This document shows, one piece after another, positions 17,018 through 25,023 of a stretch of 64,000 nt of DNA; position 1 is the stretch's first letter; each line of letters starts with the position of its first letter. The notes under the pieces are model-generated. The model did no database searches and was not told the DNA's origin. It saw nothing but the letters and a program-made list of their open reading frames with translations. Origin of the DNA: Saccharothrix sp. ALI-22-I (lineage in GTDB: Bacteria; Actinomycetota; Actinomycetes; Mycobacteriales; Pseudonocardiaceae); contig NZ_MTQP01000068.1 in the NCBI RefSeq assembly GCF_001984175.1, positions 434,001 to 498,000 of the forward strand. Direction: 5' to 3'. Both the position numbers and the translations under genes were made by a program.

Positions 17018-17568
17018 GGCGCGTCGTCTCGCTCCTGCTGACCGGCCTGGTCGCGGGCGCGGTCGTGCTCGGCACGGCCACACCGGCGTTCGCGCACAAC
17101 TCGCTGGTCAGCAGCGACCCCAAGGACGGGTCGCAGCTGGAGGCCGGACCGACGGCGATCACGCTGACCTTCGACCAGCCGGTGCAGGCCGGGGAGAAGT
17201 TCAACACGATCACCGTCACCGGCCCCGAGGGCACGCGCTGGGAAGCGGAGGGCGAGCCGACGGTGACGAACAACAGCGTCGTGTTCCCGGTCCGCCCGCT
17301 GGGACCGGCCGCCGAGTACACGATCGGCTACCGGATCCTCTCGGCGGACGGACACCCGGTGACGGGTTCGCTCAAGTTCGCCCTGACCAAGGCGGGCGAC
17401 GGCACGCCCGCGCCCGCCGCGGCGGCGGCCACCCCTGACTCCGGGTCCACGTCGTCCGGTGCGGGCGGCGTGCCCATCTGGGTGTGGATCGCGGGCGCGG
17501 TCGTGCTGCTGGGCGGCGGCGCGTACCTCGCCCAGCGCGGGGGGCCGAAGGAGAGCACCAAGCGATGA
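17014..17568 (+). CDS. copC: CopC-domain copper-binding protein
   Basis: 184 residues; ATG overlaps the ycnI stop (ATGA). The signal peptide ends in A-F-A, leaving mature H28 as the N-terminal Cu(II) ligand. D112 and H114 in S-A-D-G-H-P-V-T-G complete the CopC Cu(II) site. There is no methionine-rich Cu(I) loop, so it is the single-site form. After an alanine/threonine linker, one C-terminal membrane helix anchors it. It probably binds copper extracellularly and passes it to CopD. Confidence 0.92.
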   Translation: MRRVVSLLLTGLVAGAVVLGTATPAFAHNSLVSSDPKDGSQLEAGPTAITLTFDQPVQAGEKFNTITVTGPEGTRWEAEGEPTVTNNSVVFPVRPLGPAAEYTIGYRILSADGHPVTGSLKFALTKAGDGTPAPAAAAATPDSGSTSSGAGGVPIWVWIAGAVVLLGGGAYLAQRGGPKESTKR

Positions 17569-18587
17569 CGGTGAACCGGACCACCACCGCCACGAACAGG
17601 TACTGGATCGTCGGCGGCCTGCTGGCAGGCGGAGCCTTCGGCGTGTTCCTGGGACTGGGCCTGTCCAGCACACCGGAAGCGGTGGGCGTGGCCGAGCCCG
17701 GGGTGGTGGTCCGGTTCGCCCACCCGTTGGTGCGGACGCTGCTGGACCTGGCCGCGACGATCGTCGTGGGCCTGTCGCTGCTGCCCAAACTGCTCGGCTT
17801 CAGCCGCCCGACCCTCACCGAACCGGTGATGCGCATCGCCAGACCGGCCGCGGTGATCGCCGCGGCGGTGTGGGCGTTCACCGCACTGCTGTCCATCGTC
17901 ATCCGCGCGTACGAAACCCGACCGGACGCGAACCTGACCATGCCGATGGTCGTGGATTACGTCCAACGCGTGGGCGCGGGCCAAGGGCTTTTGTTCAGCG
18001 CGGTGTGCGCCATCGCGTACCTGTGGGTCGGCGCGATGGCGGTACGCCGAGGTGAATCCGTGCCGGCGGAGTTGCGCATCCTGATCGCCATGTTCGGGTT
18101 GTTGCCGCTGCCGGTGACGGGTCACGCGTCGAACTGGAAGTACCACGACTACTCGATGATCTCGATGGAGCTGCACGTTCTCGGTGCGGCCGCGTGGACC
18201 GGCGGTTTGGCGGCGTTGATCGTGCTGGTGGCACACCGGCGCGGATTGCTGGCGGACGCTCTGCCGAAGTTCTCGAAACTGGCGACGATCGCCCTGATCC
18301 TGGTGTCCGCGACCGGTTTGTTCAACGGTCTGCTGGAGTTGGCGCTGAACCCGGTCGTCGCCCTGCCGGCTTCCCTTTTCACCACGTCGTACGGCTTGGT
18401 CCTGATCGGCAAAATCGTGTGCGCCGGACTCCTGGCCGCCCTCGGCGCGAACATCCGCTGGCGCCTGCTGCCCCACATCGCCCAGCACAAGACGACGGCG
18501 ATCGTCACGTGGGCCGCGGTGGAGCTCGCCATCATGGGTATCGCATTCGGATTGGCAGTCATCCTCTCCCGCGCGCCGGTCTCCTGA
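17565..18587 (+). CDS. copD: CopD-family copper transport membrane protein
   Basis: 340 residues with eight or nine membrane helices; ATG 17565 overlaps the copC stop. The CopD domain lies in the second half, with P-V-T-G-H-A-S, H-D-Y-S-M-I-S-M-E-L-H-V-L-G-A-A-A-W-T-G-G-L and conserved histidines facing the outside. It is thought to pass copper across the membrane after CopC capture. A perfect hairpin follows 13 bases after the stop, closing the operon. Confidence 0.92.
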   Translation: MTVNRTTTATNRYWIVGGLLAGGAFGVFLGLGLSSTPEAVGVAEPGVVVRFAHPLVRTLLDLAATIVVGLSLLPKLLGFSRPTLTEPVMRIARPAAVIAAAVWAFTALLSIVIRAYETRPDANLTMPMVVDYVQRVGAGQGLLFSAVCAIAYLWVGAMAVRRGESVPAELRILIAMFGLLPLPVTGHASNWKYHDYSMISMELHVLGAAAWTGGLAALIVLVAHRRGLLADALPKFSKLATIALILVSATGLFNGLLELALNPVVALPASLFTTSYGLVLIGKIVCAGLLAALGANIRWRLLPHIAQHKTTAIVTWAAVELAIMGIAFGLAVILSRAPVS

Positions 18588-18600
18588 CGTGTGATCGAAC

Positions 18601-18629
18601 GGGGTGTGCGGGACTGTCCCGCACACCCC
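18601..18629 (+). terminator. terminator of the copper operon
   Basis: A 13-bp perfect stem (GGGGTGTGCGGGA / TCCCGCACACCCC) with a 3-base loop lies just after copD. There is no T-run, so it may act as an I-shaped actinobacterial terminator. Confidence 0.7.
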
Positions 18630-18860
18630 CAGCCCTTGTCGGCCCCCTGTTCGGACAGCTTGCCTCTGGTCGAGAGATTCCGATCAGAAGGGGCATCCGA
18701 TGCCACGCCGACAAATCCCCTGCCGCCGCACCGCGCCGCCGCGTGCACACCCGACGGAGGAAACGCCGTCGCACGAGAACCCGGCCAAGACATGGCTGGT
18801 GTTCGCCGCGTTCGCAGTGGCCGGGACGGCCGGACCGAGGTGGTCGGCAGCCACGACAAG

Positions 18861-19019
18861 ATGCCGAACCACGAGATGTGGCGCGAGGACACCTACTCGA
18901 ACGGCAAGAAGAGCCACAAGATGATCTTCTCCCACAAGCTGGTCTCGCCGACCTGCCTGGTCAACTACGCGGATGAAGTCGCCTGCAAGGGCCTGCAGCG
19001 GGTCGACATCACCAAGTGA
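18861..19019 (+). CDS. small hypothetical protein, possibly the 3' half of a frameshifted gene
   Basis: ATG 18861 to TGA 19019 gives 52 residues with strong GC3 codon bias, including M-P-N-H-E-M-W-R-E-D-T-Y and two cysteines. Upstream in the +1 register, ATG 18700 with an AGAAGGGG ribosome site opens a frame encoding E-N-P-A-K-T-W-L-V-F-A-A-F-A-V-A-G, a likely membrane helix or signal. The coding signal jumps frames near 18825-18845, so the intact ancestor may have run 18700-19019 as one exported protein. No family is recognised. Sequencing error is an alternative to a true pseudogene. Confidence 0.45.
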   Translation: MPNHEMWREDTYSNGKKSHKMIFSHKLVSPTCLVNYADEVACKGLQRVDITK

Positions 19020-19113
19020 GCGCCAGGGGAGTCGGCGAGGGCGTCGACTCCCCTCTGGCACGGACGGTCATCGGCGAGTGGTCCGTTCGGTGCGACGAGC
19101 TGCGCCGAACGTC

Positions 19114-19413
19114 CTAGTCGCTGACCAGTCGGGCGGAAGGGTCCTCGCGGAGGCGGATCAGCTCGGACATCGCGTCCTTGCCCCGCCGTTCGAGCTCCTT
19201 GGCGTCGATCCACCCGTTGGCGAAGTACCGGTAGTCCTGGGCCAGCTTCACCAGTTCGGCCAGGTAGTTCGCGGAACGGCGGCGGCGCTGCTCGTCGAAC
19301 GACGCCAGCAACGGCAGCTGCGTGTCCACGACCTCGTCCAACATCCGGGCGGCGTCCATGGCACGCCTGACGCGCCGCCGCTTCACACCCAGCAGGTTCC
19401 CGACCACGTGCAC
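19114..19413 (-). CDS. hypothetical protein, 99 aa
   Basis: Short helical, highly charged protein starting from GTG 19413 or the in-frame GTG 19407; GAGG upstream suits the second better. It contains K-R-R-R-V-R-R near the N-terminus and a long amphipathic helix (S-A-N-Y-L-A-E-L-V-K-L-A-Q-D-Y-R-Y). There is no signal peptide. I do not recognise the family. It lies between two minus-strand regulatory/kinase genes and the copper operon, with no obvious partner. Confidence 0.6.
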   Translation of the reverse strand: MHVVGNLLGVKRRRVRRAMDAARMLDEVVDTQLPLLASFDEQRRRRSANYLAELVKLAQDYRYFANGWIDAKELERRGKDAMSELIRLREDPSARLVSD

Positions 19414-19503
19414 CTCGCCCGACCCACGTCACGCATCCCGTCGATGCCTCAGTCGTAAGACGCGCGAGGAGTGTTACCGGTTCGTTCCCCCATACCCCTG
19501 GAT

Positions 19504-20466
19504 TCAGCGGTAGGGGGTCCAGCGGGTCTTGGTGTCGTTCGCGCGCAGCGCCTTGAGCCGGCTGTGCAGCTCGTCGCGCACGTCGGGGTGGCTGCGCATG
19601 ATCGGCAGCACGCTCGTGGTCAGCTTCAGCTCCCGGACCTCGCGCAACACCGCGAAGCCGGCCCACCGCGTGACGTCGAAGCCGTACTCGTCGGCCAGCT
19701 GCCGGTACCACTCGACGGGGTGGCCGAAGCGGGCCACGCCGACCGGCAGGGTGCTCAGGTCCCACTCCCGCGGACCGAGGCTGGTGGAGTCGAAATCGCA
19801 GATCACCGGGCCGTCCGGGCTGGGGATCAGGTTCCCGAGGTGCGCGTCGCCGTGCACCACGCCCTGCGGCAGCACGGTCCGCAGGCCGGCCAGGCCCTGC
19901 TCCACCTCGGCGCACCGGTACTCCAGGAACCGGCGGTCCGGTGCGGACAGCTCCTCGGCGTCCGCGATCCGCCGCCGCACGTCGTCCAACGGCGTCCACC
20001 GCGGCAACTCGAACTCCGGCACGGGCAGCGCGTGCACTTGGCGCAACACCCGGCCCAGGTCACGGCCGTCGACGGGCCTGCCGCAGGACGGCACGGTGTG
20101 CCACAAGGTGGCCAGGTGTTCGCCGACGACCAACGGCTGGGGCACGTCCTCGACCAGCCGGACCGCGGGCACGTCGTGCGAGGCCAGCCACCGCGCGACC
20201 TCGACCACCTTGTGCGCCCGGTGGCGCAGCTTCATCGAACCGACGATCCGGACCACGACCCGGTCGACGGGCAGGTCGAACACGGCGTTGCTGGTGAACT
20301 TCACGAGCCGCGCGCCGTGGTGCGCCAACCCCAGCTGTGCGCACAGCCGTTGCAGCACGGCGGTCAACGCGGTGGGGGTGAACCTGCCGTCCAGGAGCGC
20401 GACCCCCCGCGGCTCAGGCCGCGCTGTCGTTACCGGTGAACTTGGCAAGGCGTTCCGCGAGCTCAC
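19504..20466 (-). CDS. aminoglycoside phosphotransferase (APH) family kinase
   Basis: 320 residues with the APH fold. Its catalytic loop is H205-G-D207 ... N212 (V-V-H-G-D-A-H-L-G-N-L) and its metal-binding Asp is D224 in I-C-D-F-D-S-T. These phosphorylate small molecules such as antibiotics, sugars or choline; no residue points to a specific substrate. The GTG start at 20466 places its first 53 bases inside the 3' end of the XRE-TPR regulator gene, suggesting co-transcription and coupling. A later start would remove the overlap, but no ATG/GTG is available before the conserved domain. Confidence 0.82.
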   Translation of the reverse strand: MSSRNALPSSPVTTARPEPRGVALLDGRFTPTALTAVLQRLCAQLGLAHHGARLVKFTSNAVFDLPVDRVVVRIVGSMKLRHRAHKVVEVARWLASHDVPAVRLVEDVPQPLVVGEHLATLWHTVPSCGRPVDGRDLGRVLRQVHALPVPEFELPRWTPLDDVRRRIADAEELSAPDRRFLEYRCAEVEQGLAGLRTVLPQGVVHGDAHLGNLIPSPDGPVICDFDSTSLGPREWDLSTLPVGVARFGHPVEWYRQLADEYGFDVTRWAGFAVLREVRELKLTTSVLPIMRSHPDVRDELHSRLKALRANDTKTRWTPYR

Positions 20467-21796
20467 GTGCGTCGGGGTTGTTGCGGCGGCGCTCCGCCTC
20501 GTGCTGCAGCGGCTTCATCCGGTCCTTGGTGCGGACCGACTTCAGGCCCTCGGACAGCTCGATCGCCTGGCGGCCGAGACGGGCGCCGTGGTCGATGTCG
20601 CCGTCCAGCAGGTGGTTGATCGACAACGAGGTGAGGTTGAACGACCGGCTGCGGGTCATGTCCTCGCCGTAGCCGCCGATGGCCTTGGTCAGCGCGGGCA
20701 CCGCGGTGCGCGTGTACTTCACGTCCACGGTCTGCGCCAGCTCGGTGTGCACCGTGCCGATCATCGCGGACAGGTCGTTGGCGTCGAAGAACTTCGCCCA
20801 GGCCGGCGCCTCGCCGATGTTCGCGCGGGCGAACTCGTCGCGCGCGCGGCCGAGCAGCTTGAGCGCCTGGTCGTCGGAGCCCATCTTCGCGTAGGCCCAC
20901 GCCTCGTTGGCGCACAGGATGCCGACGGCGAGTTCCGAGCCGGAGTTCTGCGCGGCCAGCTGGCCGAGCTGGAACACCTTCAGCGCGTCGTCCGGGGCGT
21001 TCTGGTGCAGGTAGACGCGGCCCATCCGGTACAGGATGTTGGCCACGAGCTCTTCCTTGCGCCCCTGCTTGGCCAGCCCCAGGGCCTGGCCGAAGTGGTT
21101 GCGGGCGGAGTCGTACAAGCCGGTGTCGAACGAGGTCCAGCCGGCCAGGTTGTGCAGGTCGGCGAGCGCGACGTAGAGCCGCTCCTTGACCAGCTCGGTG
21201 GCGTTCGCGCCGAGCATCTGCTGCCCCCACGACAGCTGTGCCACGACCGCGTCGCGACAGGAGCCGCCGCCGTACTGGTAGTCCAACGTGCGCAACGCCC
21301 TGGTGGCCGCTTCGACCTGTCGGACGTCGGTCATGCCGATGCGGCCAGGGGCCGGAGTCTGCGCGGGCGACGAAGCCCAAGACCCGGAGTCCGTACCGAA
21401 CACGGCCGCGCCGACGGTGATGGCGGCGGCGTGCGCGAGGAACTTCCTTCGCTTCACCGACTCGTCCTCCTCAGAATGGGGTGCCTCCGCTGTGGCGGCC
21501 ACCCGCACTGCCGTGGCCTCGTCGTAAGCGAGGCCCATGTACCCCCTTGGAACACCCAAGCCGGCGGCGATCCGCGCGAGGACGTCGTAGGCCATGACCT
21601 GGCGTCCCTTGAGGATCTCCGAGACTTCGGACTGCGATTGGCCCGTCAGCGCCGCGATCTGGCGCTGCGACACGCCGTGCCGTCGGAGCAGGCGGTAGAC
21701 CGCACTGATCTCTCGTCTGGCCAGCGCGTCCCGCATCTCCTGTTGGTCCCAGACGTCTGGTGTAACAGGAGAGCTTGGCGAACCGATGGTGTTCAA
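20414..21796 (-). CDS. XRE-type regulator with TPR-like repeats (NsdA-like)
   Basis: 460 residues. An N-terminal helix-turn-helix at about 30-80 (V-S-Q-R-Q-I-A-A-L-T-G-Q-S-Q-S-E-V-S) is followed by a linker containing V-K-R-R-K-F-L-A-H-A. The rest is an alpha-helical repeat region of tetratricopeptide type. This layout matches NsdA and related Streptomyces/Pseudonocardiaceae regulators that repress development or antibiotic production; that role here is inferred. ATG 21796 faces two small genes across a 216-base divergent promoter region, a typical arrangement for such regulators. Confidence 0.85.
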   Translation of the reverse strand: MNTIGSPSSPVTPDVWDQQEMRDALARREISAVYRLLRRHGVSQRQIAALTGQSQSEVSEILKGRQVMAYDVLARIAAGLGVPRGYMGLAYDEATAVRVAATAEAPHSEEDESVKRRKFLAHAAAITVGAAVFGTDSGSWASSPAQTPAPGRIGMTDVRQVEAATRALRTLDYQYGGGSCRDAVVAQLSWGQQMLGANATELVKERLYVALADLHNLAGWTSFDTGLYDSARNHFGQALGLAKQGRKEELVANILYRMGRVYLHQNAPDDALKVFQLGQLAAQNSGSELAVGILCANEAWAYAKMGSDDQALKLLGRARDEFARANIGEAPAWAKFFDANDLSAMIGTVHTELAQTVDVKYTRTAVPALTKAIGGYGEDMTRSRSFNLTSLSINHLLDGDIDHGARLGRQAIELSEGLKSVRTKDRMKPLQHEAERRRNNPDARELAERLAKFTGNDSAA

Positions 21797-22012
21797 TTGC
21801 GCCCCCTCACAGTCCTTTGGGCGTCAACGGCAGAGTAGGGGCACTTCCCCGACTGCGAGAAGTACCGATCGGCGAGGCTGATCGGCCCTGCCGAACTCCA
21901 CTGACCGCTTACCGTGGAACGACCACCGGCCAGCGCTATGACGTCCCGATCCGGGTTGAATCATCGCAATCTAGGTTCCGGTAAGCGAGTGAGCACGGAG
22001 AGGAACTTGGCT

Positions 22013-22336
22013 GTGGACCTGATCGAGCGGGCGGTGACCACCACTGGTGGACCGGCAGCGCCTGCCGTCGCCACGGCCGCCTCCACTCCGGCTTCCCAGT
22101 CCGTCCAGGAGTCGACCGACCTCGGCTCCGGATGGCGCGGCACGACCGGGCACCGTCGCTGGTGGCGTATTCGTTGCAGCGACGTGGTCGACCGGGAGCG
22201 CTGCCTCACCGTGCTGGTCGACCAGGGCCGTGTGGTCCTGGTCGGTCCGCCGGGTGAGACGGCGGTCCTTTCGGCCGACCAACTCGTACAACTCAAGGCC
22301 GCGCTACGTGAGGCCGCCGAGCAGGCGGAAAGGTGA
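22013..22336 (+). CDS. small hypothetical protein, 107 aa
   Basis: GTG 22013 is preceded by GAGAGGA; another GTG at 21989 in frame lacks a ribosome site. The N-terminal 45 residues are Ala/Thr/Ser-rich and probably disordered. The C-terminal 60 form a compact domain: R-W-W-R-I-R-C-S-D, strands with V-L-V-D-Q-G-R-V-V-L-V-G-P-P-G, then a helix. I do not recognise the family, but the compact C-terminus suggests a real protein. It is divergent from the XRE-TPR regulator and 13 bases upstream of the next gene. Confidence 0.65.
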   Translation: MDLIERAVTTTGGPAAPAVATAASTPASQSVQESTDLGSGWRGTTGHRRWWRIRCSDVVDRERCLTVLVDQGRVVLVGPPGETAVLSADQLVQLKAALREAAEQAER

Positions 22337-22349
22337 CGGTGACGTTTCG

Positions 22350-22712
22350 GTGGACGAGATCCTCGGACAAGTTCTTCGCAACGCGGTGTGGGAGCGGTTG
22401 GACCTGCTCACGGAGCTGGCCAACGAAGCCGACGCCCCGTCCCTCCTGTCTGTGGCACGTTCCGAGCTCCCTCGGTTGACCGAGGGCTGGCGGGCCCTGC
22501 TCGCCGCGCACGAACCGGATGACAAGGGCAACTGCCCCGAGTGCTCCGGTCGTTGGCGGCAGCAGAAGAGCCCGTGCTCGGTGTGGCGCGCCGCGTACGA
22601 ACACCTGGTCGCGGGCGGTTTGGCCCCGCGCCCGGCTCGACACCTCCGCTCGGCGCCGGTGACCCCTCCTGTCACCCGGACGCGGCGGGGAATGGTGGTT
22701 CGAGCCCACTAA
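22350..22712 (+). CDS. small hypothetical protein with a Cys pair, 120 aa
   Basis: GTG 22350 is the best start (D-E-I-L-G-Q-V-L-R-N-A-V-W). The helical N-terminus is followed by G-N-C-P-E-C-S-G-R-W and P-C-S-V-W-R-A, a C-x-x-C plus a third Cys that could hold zinc. The proline/arginine-rich tail is probably disordered. The Shine-Dalgarno is weak, so translation may depend on the upstream 107-residue gene. This pair next to an XRE-TPR regulator may be a regulatory unit; this is positional inference. Confidence 0.65.
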   Translation: MDEILGQVLRNAVWERLDLLTELANEADAPSLLSVARSELPRLTEGWRALLAAHEPDDKGNCPECSGRWRQQKSPCSVWRAAYEHLVAGGLAPRPARHLRSAPVTPPVTRTRRGMVVRAH

Positions 22713-22766
22713 CGGGCGGCCCCGACCTGTCGTTCCCCCGACGCGACGAGGTCGAGCACCCGCCTA

Positions 22767-22824
22767 CTGGCCGGCGGTCCGGGACGTGCGAACCCCCGAC
22801 CGCGACGAACGGACCGCCGGCCAG
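22767..22824. repeat. 15-bp perfect inverted repeat
   Basis: CTGGCCGGCGGTCCG at 22767-22781 and its exact complement at 22810-22824, separated by 28 bases. It lies downstream of the 120-residue gene and could act as a terminator or RNA-stabilising hairpin. Confidence 0.7.
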
Positions 22825-22916
22825 CTAACCAGCACGACAACTACACACAGACAGCCGCGGGCCGGTGTTGTGCACACCTTCCCTCCCCGACCGACACTGG
22901 TCCGCGGGCACCACTT

Positions 22917-22960
22917 CGGCCCCGATGTCCGCCCCTCCCGCGCGGATATCGGGGCCGTTT
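22917..22960. terminator. terminator hairpin
   Basis: CGGCCCCGATGTCCGC pairs with GCGGATATCGGGGCCG (one mismatch) around a short loop and is followed by TTT. It separates the plus-strand small genes from the convergent short-chain dehydrogenase. Confidence 0.75.
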
Positions 22961-22967
22961 CGCGTGG

Positions 22968-23759
22968 TCAGCGGTGTGTGCCGGTCCGCCAGGTCAGGTA
23001 GCCGGTGAGTCCGGGGAACAGCCGACCGGAGAGTTCGAACGCCTTGAGCTGCCACGGGAACACCACTTCGTCCCGCTCCCGCTCGACGGCCCACGCGATC
23101 TTCGCCGCCACCACCTCCGGCGTCACCGTCGGGATGACCCTGGCCAGGGCCGGGATCCGGTCCTCCGCGCCGGGGTTGTTGACGAAGTACCGGCTGCTCA
23201 CCTTGCCCGGCACGACCTCGCTCACCCCGACCCCGGTGCCACGCAGGTCCATCCGCAACGCCGCCGTCATCCCGCGCAACGCGTAACGGGCCGCCGCGTA
23301 CCCGGTCGCACCAGGAATCGGCAGGCGGGACACCGGCGAGTTCACGTTGACCACCCGCCCCGATCCCCGCGCCCGCATACCGGGCAGGAATTCCCTGGTC
23401 AGGTGCAGTGCCGCGGTGAACGGCAGGGCGATCATCCCGGCCAGCTCGGGCGTCGGGGTGTCGTCCAGGAACAACCAGCGGCCGACACCGGCGTTGTTGA
23501 CCAGCACATCCGGCACGCCGACCTCCGCGACCACCTTGTCGGCGAGCGCGTAGATCTGGTCGACGTCCGCGAGATCCGCCGGTACGGCCACCGCACGCCC
23601 GCCGGTCGCCGTGATCCGTTCGACCTGCTCATCGAGCGCTTCACCGCTGCGTGCCACGAGCACGACAACCGAACCACGCCCCGCGAGCGTCAGGGCGGTC
23701 GCCGCACCGATGCCCTGGGACGCACCGGTCACCACGACCGTCTTACCCGCCAACCGCAA
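22968..23759 (-). CDS. short-chain dehydrogenase with Arg in place of the catalytic Lys
   Basis: 263 residues, with T-G-A-S-Q-G-I-G for NADP binding, N-N-A-G-V and Ser in N-V-N-S-P-V-S. The catalytic motif reads Y-A-A-A-R rather than Y-x-x-x-K, so the lysine that lowers the tyrosine pKa is replaced by arginine. The rest of the fold, including P-G-K-V-S-S-R-Y, looks intact. It may be catalytically altered or act on an unusual substrate. The gene follows the GH1/MFS operon on the same strand after 10 bases and could be its third member. Confidence 0.85.
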   Translation of the reverse strand: MRLAGKTVVVTGASQGIGAATALTLAGRGSVVVLVARSGEALDEQVERITATGGRAVAVPADLADVDQIYALADKVVAEVGVPDVLVNNAGVGRWLFLDDTPTPELAGMIALPFTAALHLTREFLPGMRARGSGRVVNVNSPVSRLPIPGATGYAAARYALRGMTAALRMDLRGTGVGVSEVVPGKVSSRYFVNNPGAEDRIPALARVIPTVTPEVVAAKIAWAVERERDEVVFPWQLKAFELSGRLFPGLTGYLTWRTGTHR

Positions 23760-23769
23760 CGAACTCCCC

Positions 23770-25023
23770 CTAAGCCACTGATCGAACCCTGGTCACCAAC
23801 ACCGCCGCGCACAGCGTGGCGATCGCGGACACGGCGAACAACCCCCGGTACCCGCCGAGCGACGCCAGCACGAACGTGGTCAGCAACGGAGCCAGCACCT
23901 GGGGCAGCGCGTTGGCGATGTTCAGCATCCCGAGATCCTTGGCGCGGTCCGACGCGGCGGGCAGGACCTGCGTCAACAGCGCCAGCGCCACCGCCCAGTA
24001 CCCGCCGAACCCGACCCCGAGCAACGGCGCCGCGATCAACGCCGCCGTCCACGTGGGCCAGGCGACGAGCAGCAGCGCCGCCACCGCCATCACGCCGGCC
24101 GACATCAGCACGTACGGCTTGCGCCGGCCGGTCCGGTCCGAATGGGCACCGACGGCGAACGCGCCGATGGCCAGCGCCACGCCGTAGAGCAGCATCAACA
24201 CCAGCAAACCGTCCTCGGGTGACGGGTGCCGCACGACGTCGTCGAGGAAGTACAGCAGGTACAGCGTGCCGAACGCGTTGCCCAGGTTGATCATGAAGTG
24301 CGCGCCCCAGGCCCAGGCGAAGTCCGGGTGCTGCTTCGGCGACACCCACAGCTCACGCCAGCGCAGCGCCGGTCGGGCGGCGAGCGGCAACCGCGCGTCC
24401 GGGGTGATCAGCACGAACGCCAGGGCACCGGCCACGACCAGCGCCGCGCACGCCACGTACCCCGCCGACAGGCCGCTGACCAGCACCGTCACCACGATCG
24501 CGCCGAGCACCGTGCCGAGCATCTGGGAGACGCCGACGAGTCCGCCGACCTTGGCCCGCTGTCGCACGGGCACCCGGTCGGGCACGGCCGAGGTGAGGCT
24601 GGCCAGCATCCCGTTCAACCCCGCCTGCACCAGGCACCAGCCGATCACCATCGCGCCGACCGATGTCGCCGCCGACAGCACCAGCAGTCCGACGGCACCG
24701 AGCAGCGCACCGGCCAACGTCCACGGGTGGCGTCGGCCGAACCGTGACGTGGTGCGGTCCGACGACAGCCCGATCAACGGGTTCGCCACCAGCGCCGCCA
24801 GCGCGCCCACGCCCGTGACCAGGCCGAACACCGCTTCTTTGCCGGCCGCGTCGATCAGCTCGGCCTGCTGTGGCAGCAGCACCTGGATCGGCGCGTAGAT
24901 CGCCAGCCACAGCCCGAGGTTGGCCAGGAACAGCCACGTCATCCACGACCCGCGGACCGGGACCACCGGTTCGGCCAGCGCCTCGGCGGTCATCGCCTGA
25001 TCCGTCATCGCTTGATCCGTCAT
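23770..25023 (-). CDS. MFS transporter (glycoside/sugar-type)
   Basis: 417 residues with twelve membrane helices. The loop after helix 2 reads S-S-D-R-T-T-S-R-F-G-R-R-H-P-W, the GPH/SLC45-like signature for glycoside or sucrose symporters. Its likely cargo is a beta-glucoside for the GH1 enzyme encoded upstream. The first ATG (25023) overlaps the glucosidase stop (ATGA). Two more ATGs follow at 15-base steps (25008, 24993), made by a tandem repeat, so the true start is uncertain by ten residues. Confidence 0.87.
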   Translation of the reverse strand: MTDQAMTDQAMTAEALAEPVVPVRGSWMTWLFLANLGLWLAIYAPIQVLLPQQAELIDAAGKEAVFGLVTGVGALAALVANPLIGLSSDRTTSRFGRRHPWTLAGALLGAVGLLVLSAATSVGAMVIGWCLVQAGLNGMLASLTSAVPDRVPVRQRAKVGGLVGVSQMLGTVLGAIVVTVLVSGLSAGYVACAALVVAGALAFVLITPDARLPLAARPALRWRELWVSPKQHPDFAWAWGAHFMINLGNAFGTLYLLYFLDDVVRHPSPEDGLLVLMLLYGVALAIGAFAVGAHSDRTGRRKPYVLMSAGVMAVAALLLVAWPTWTAALIAAPLLGVGFGGYWAVALALLTQVLPAASDRAKDLGMLNIANALPQVLAPLLTTFVLASLGGYRGLFAVSAIATLCAAVLVTRVRSVA

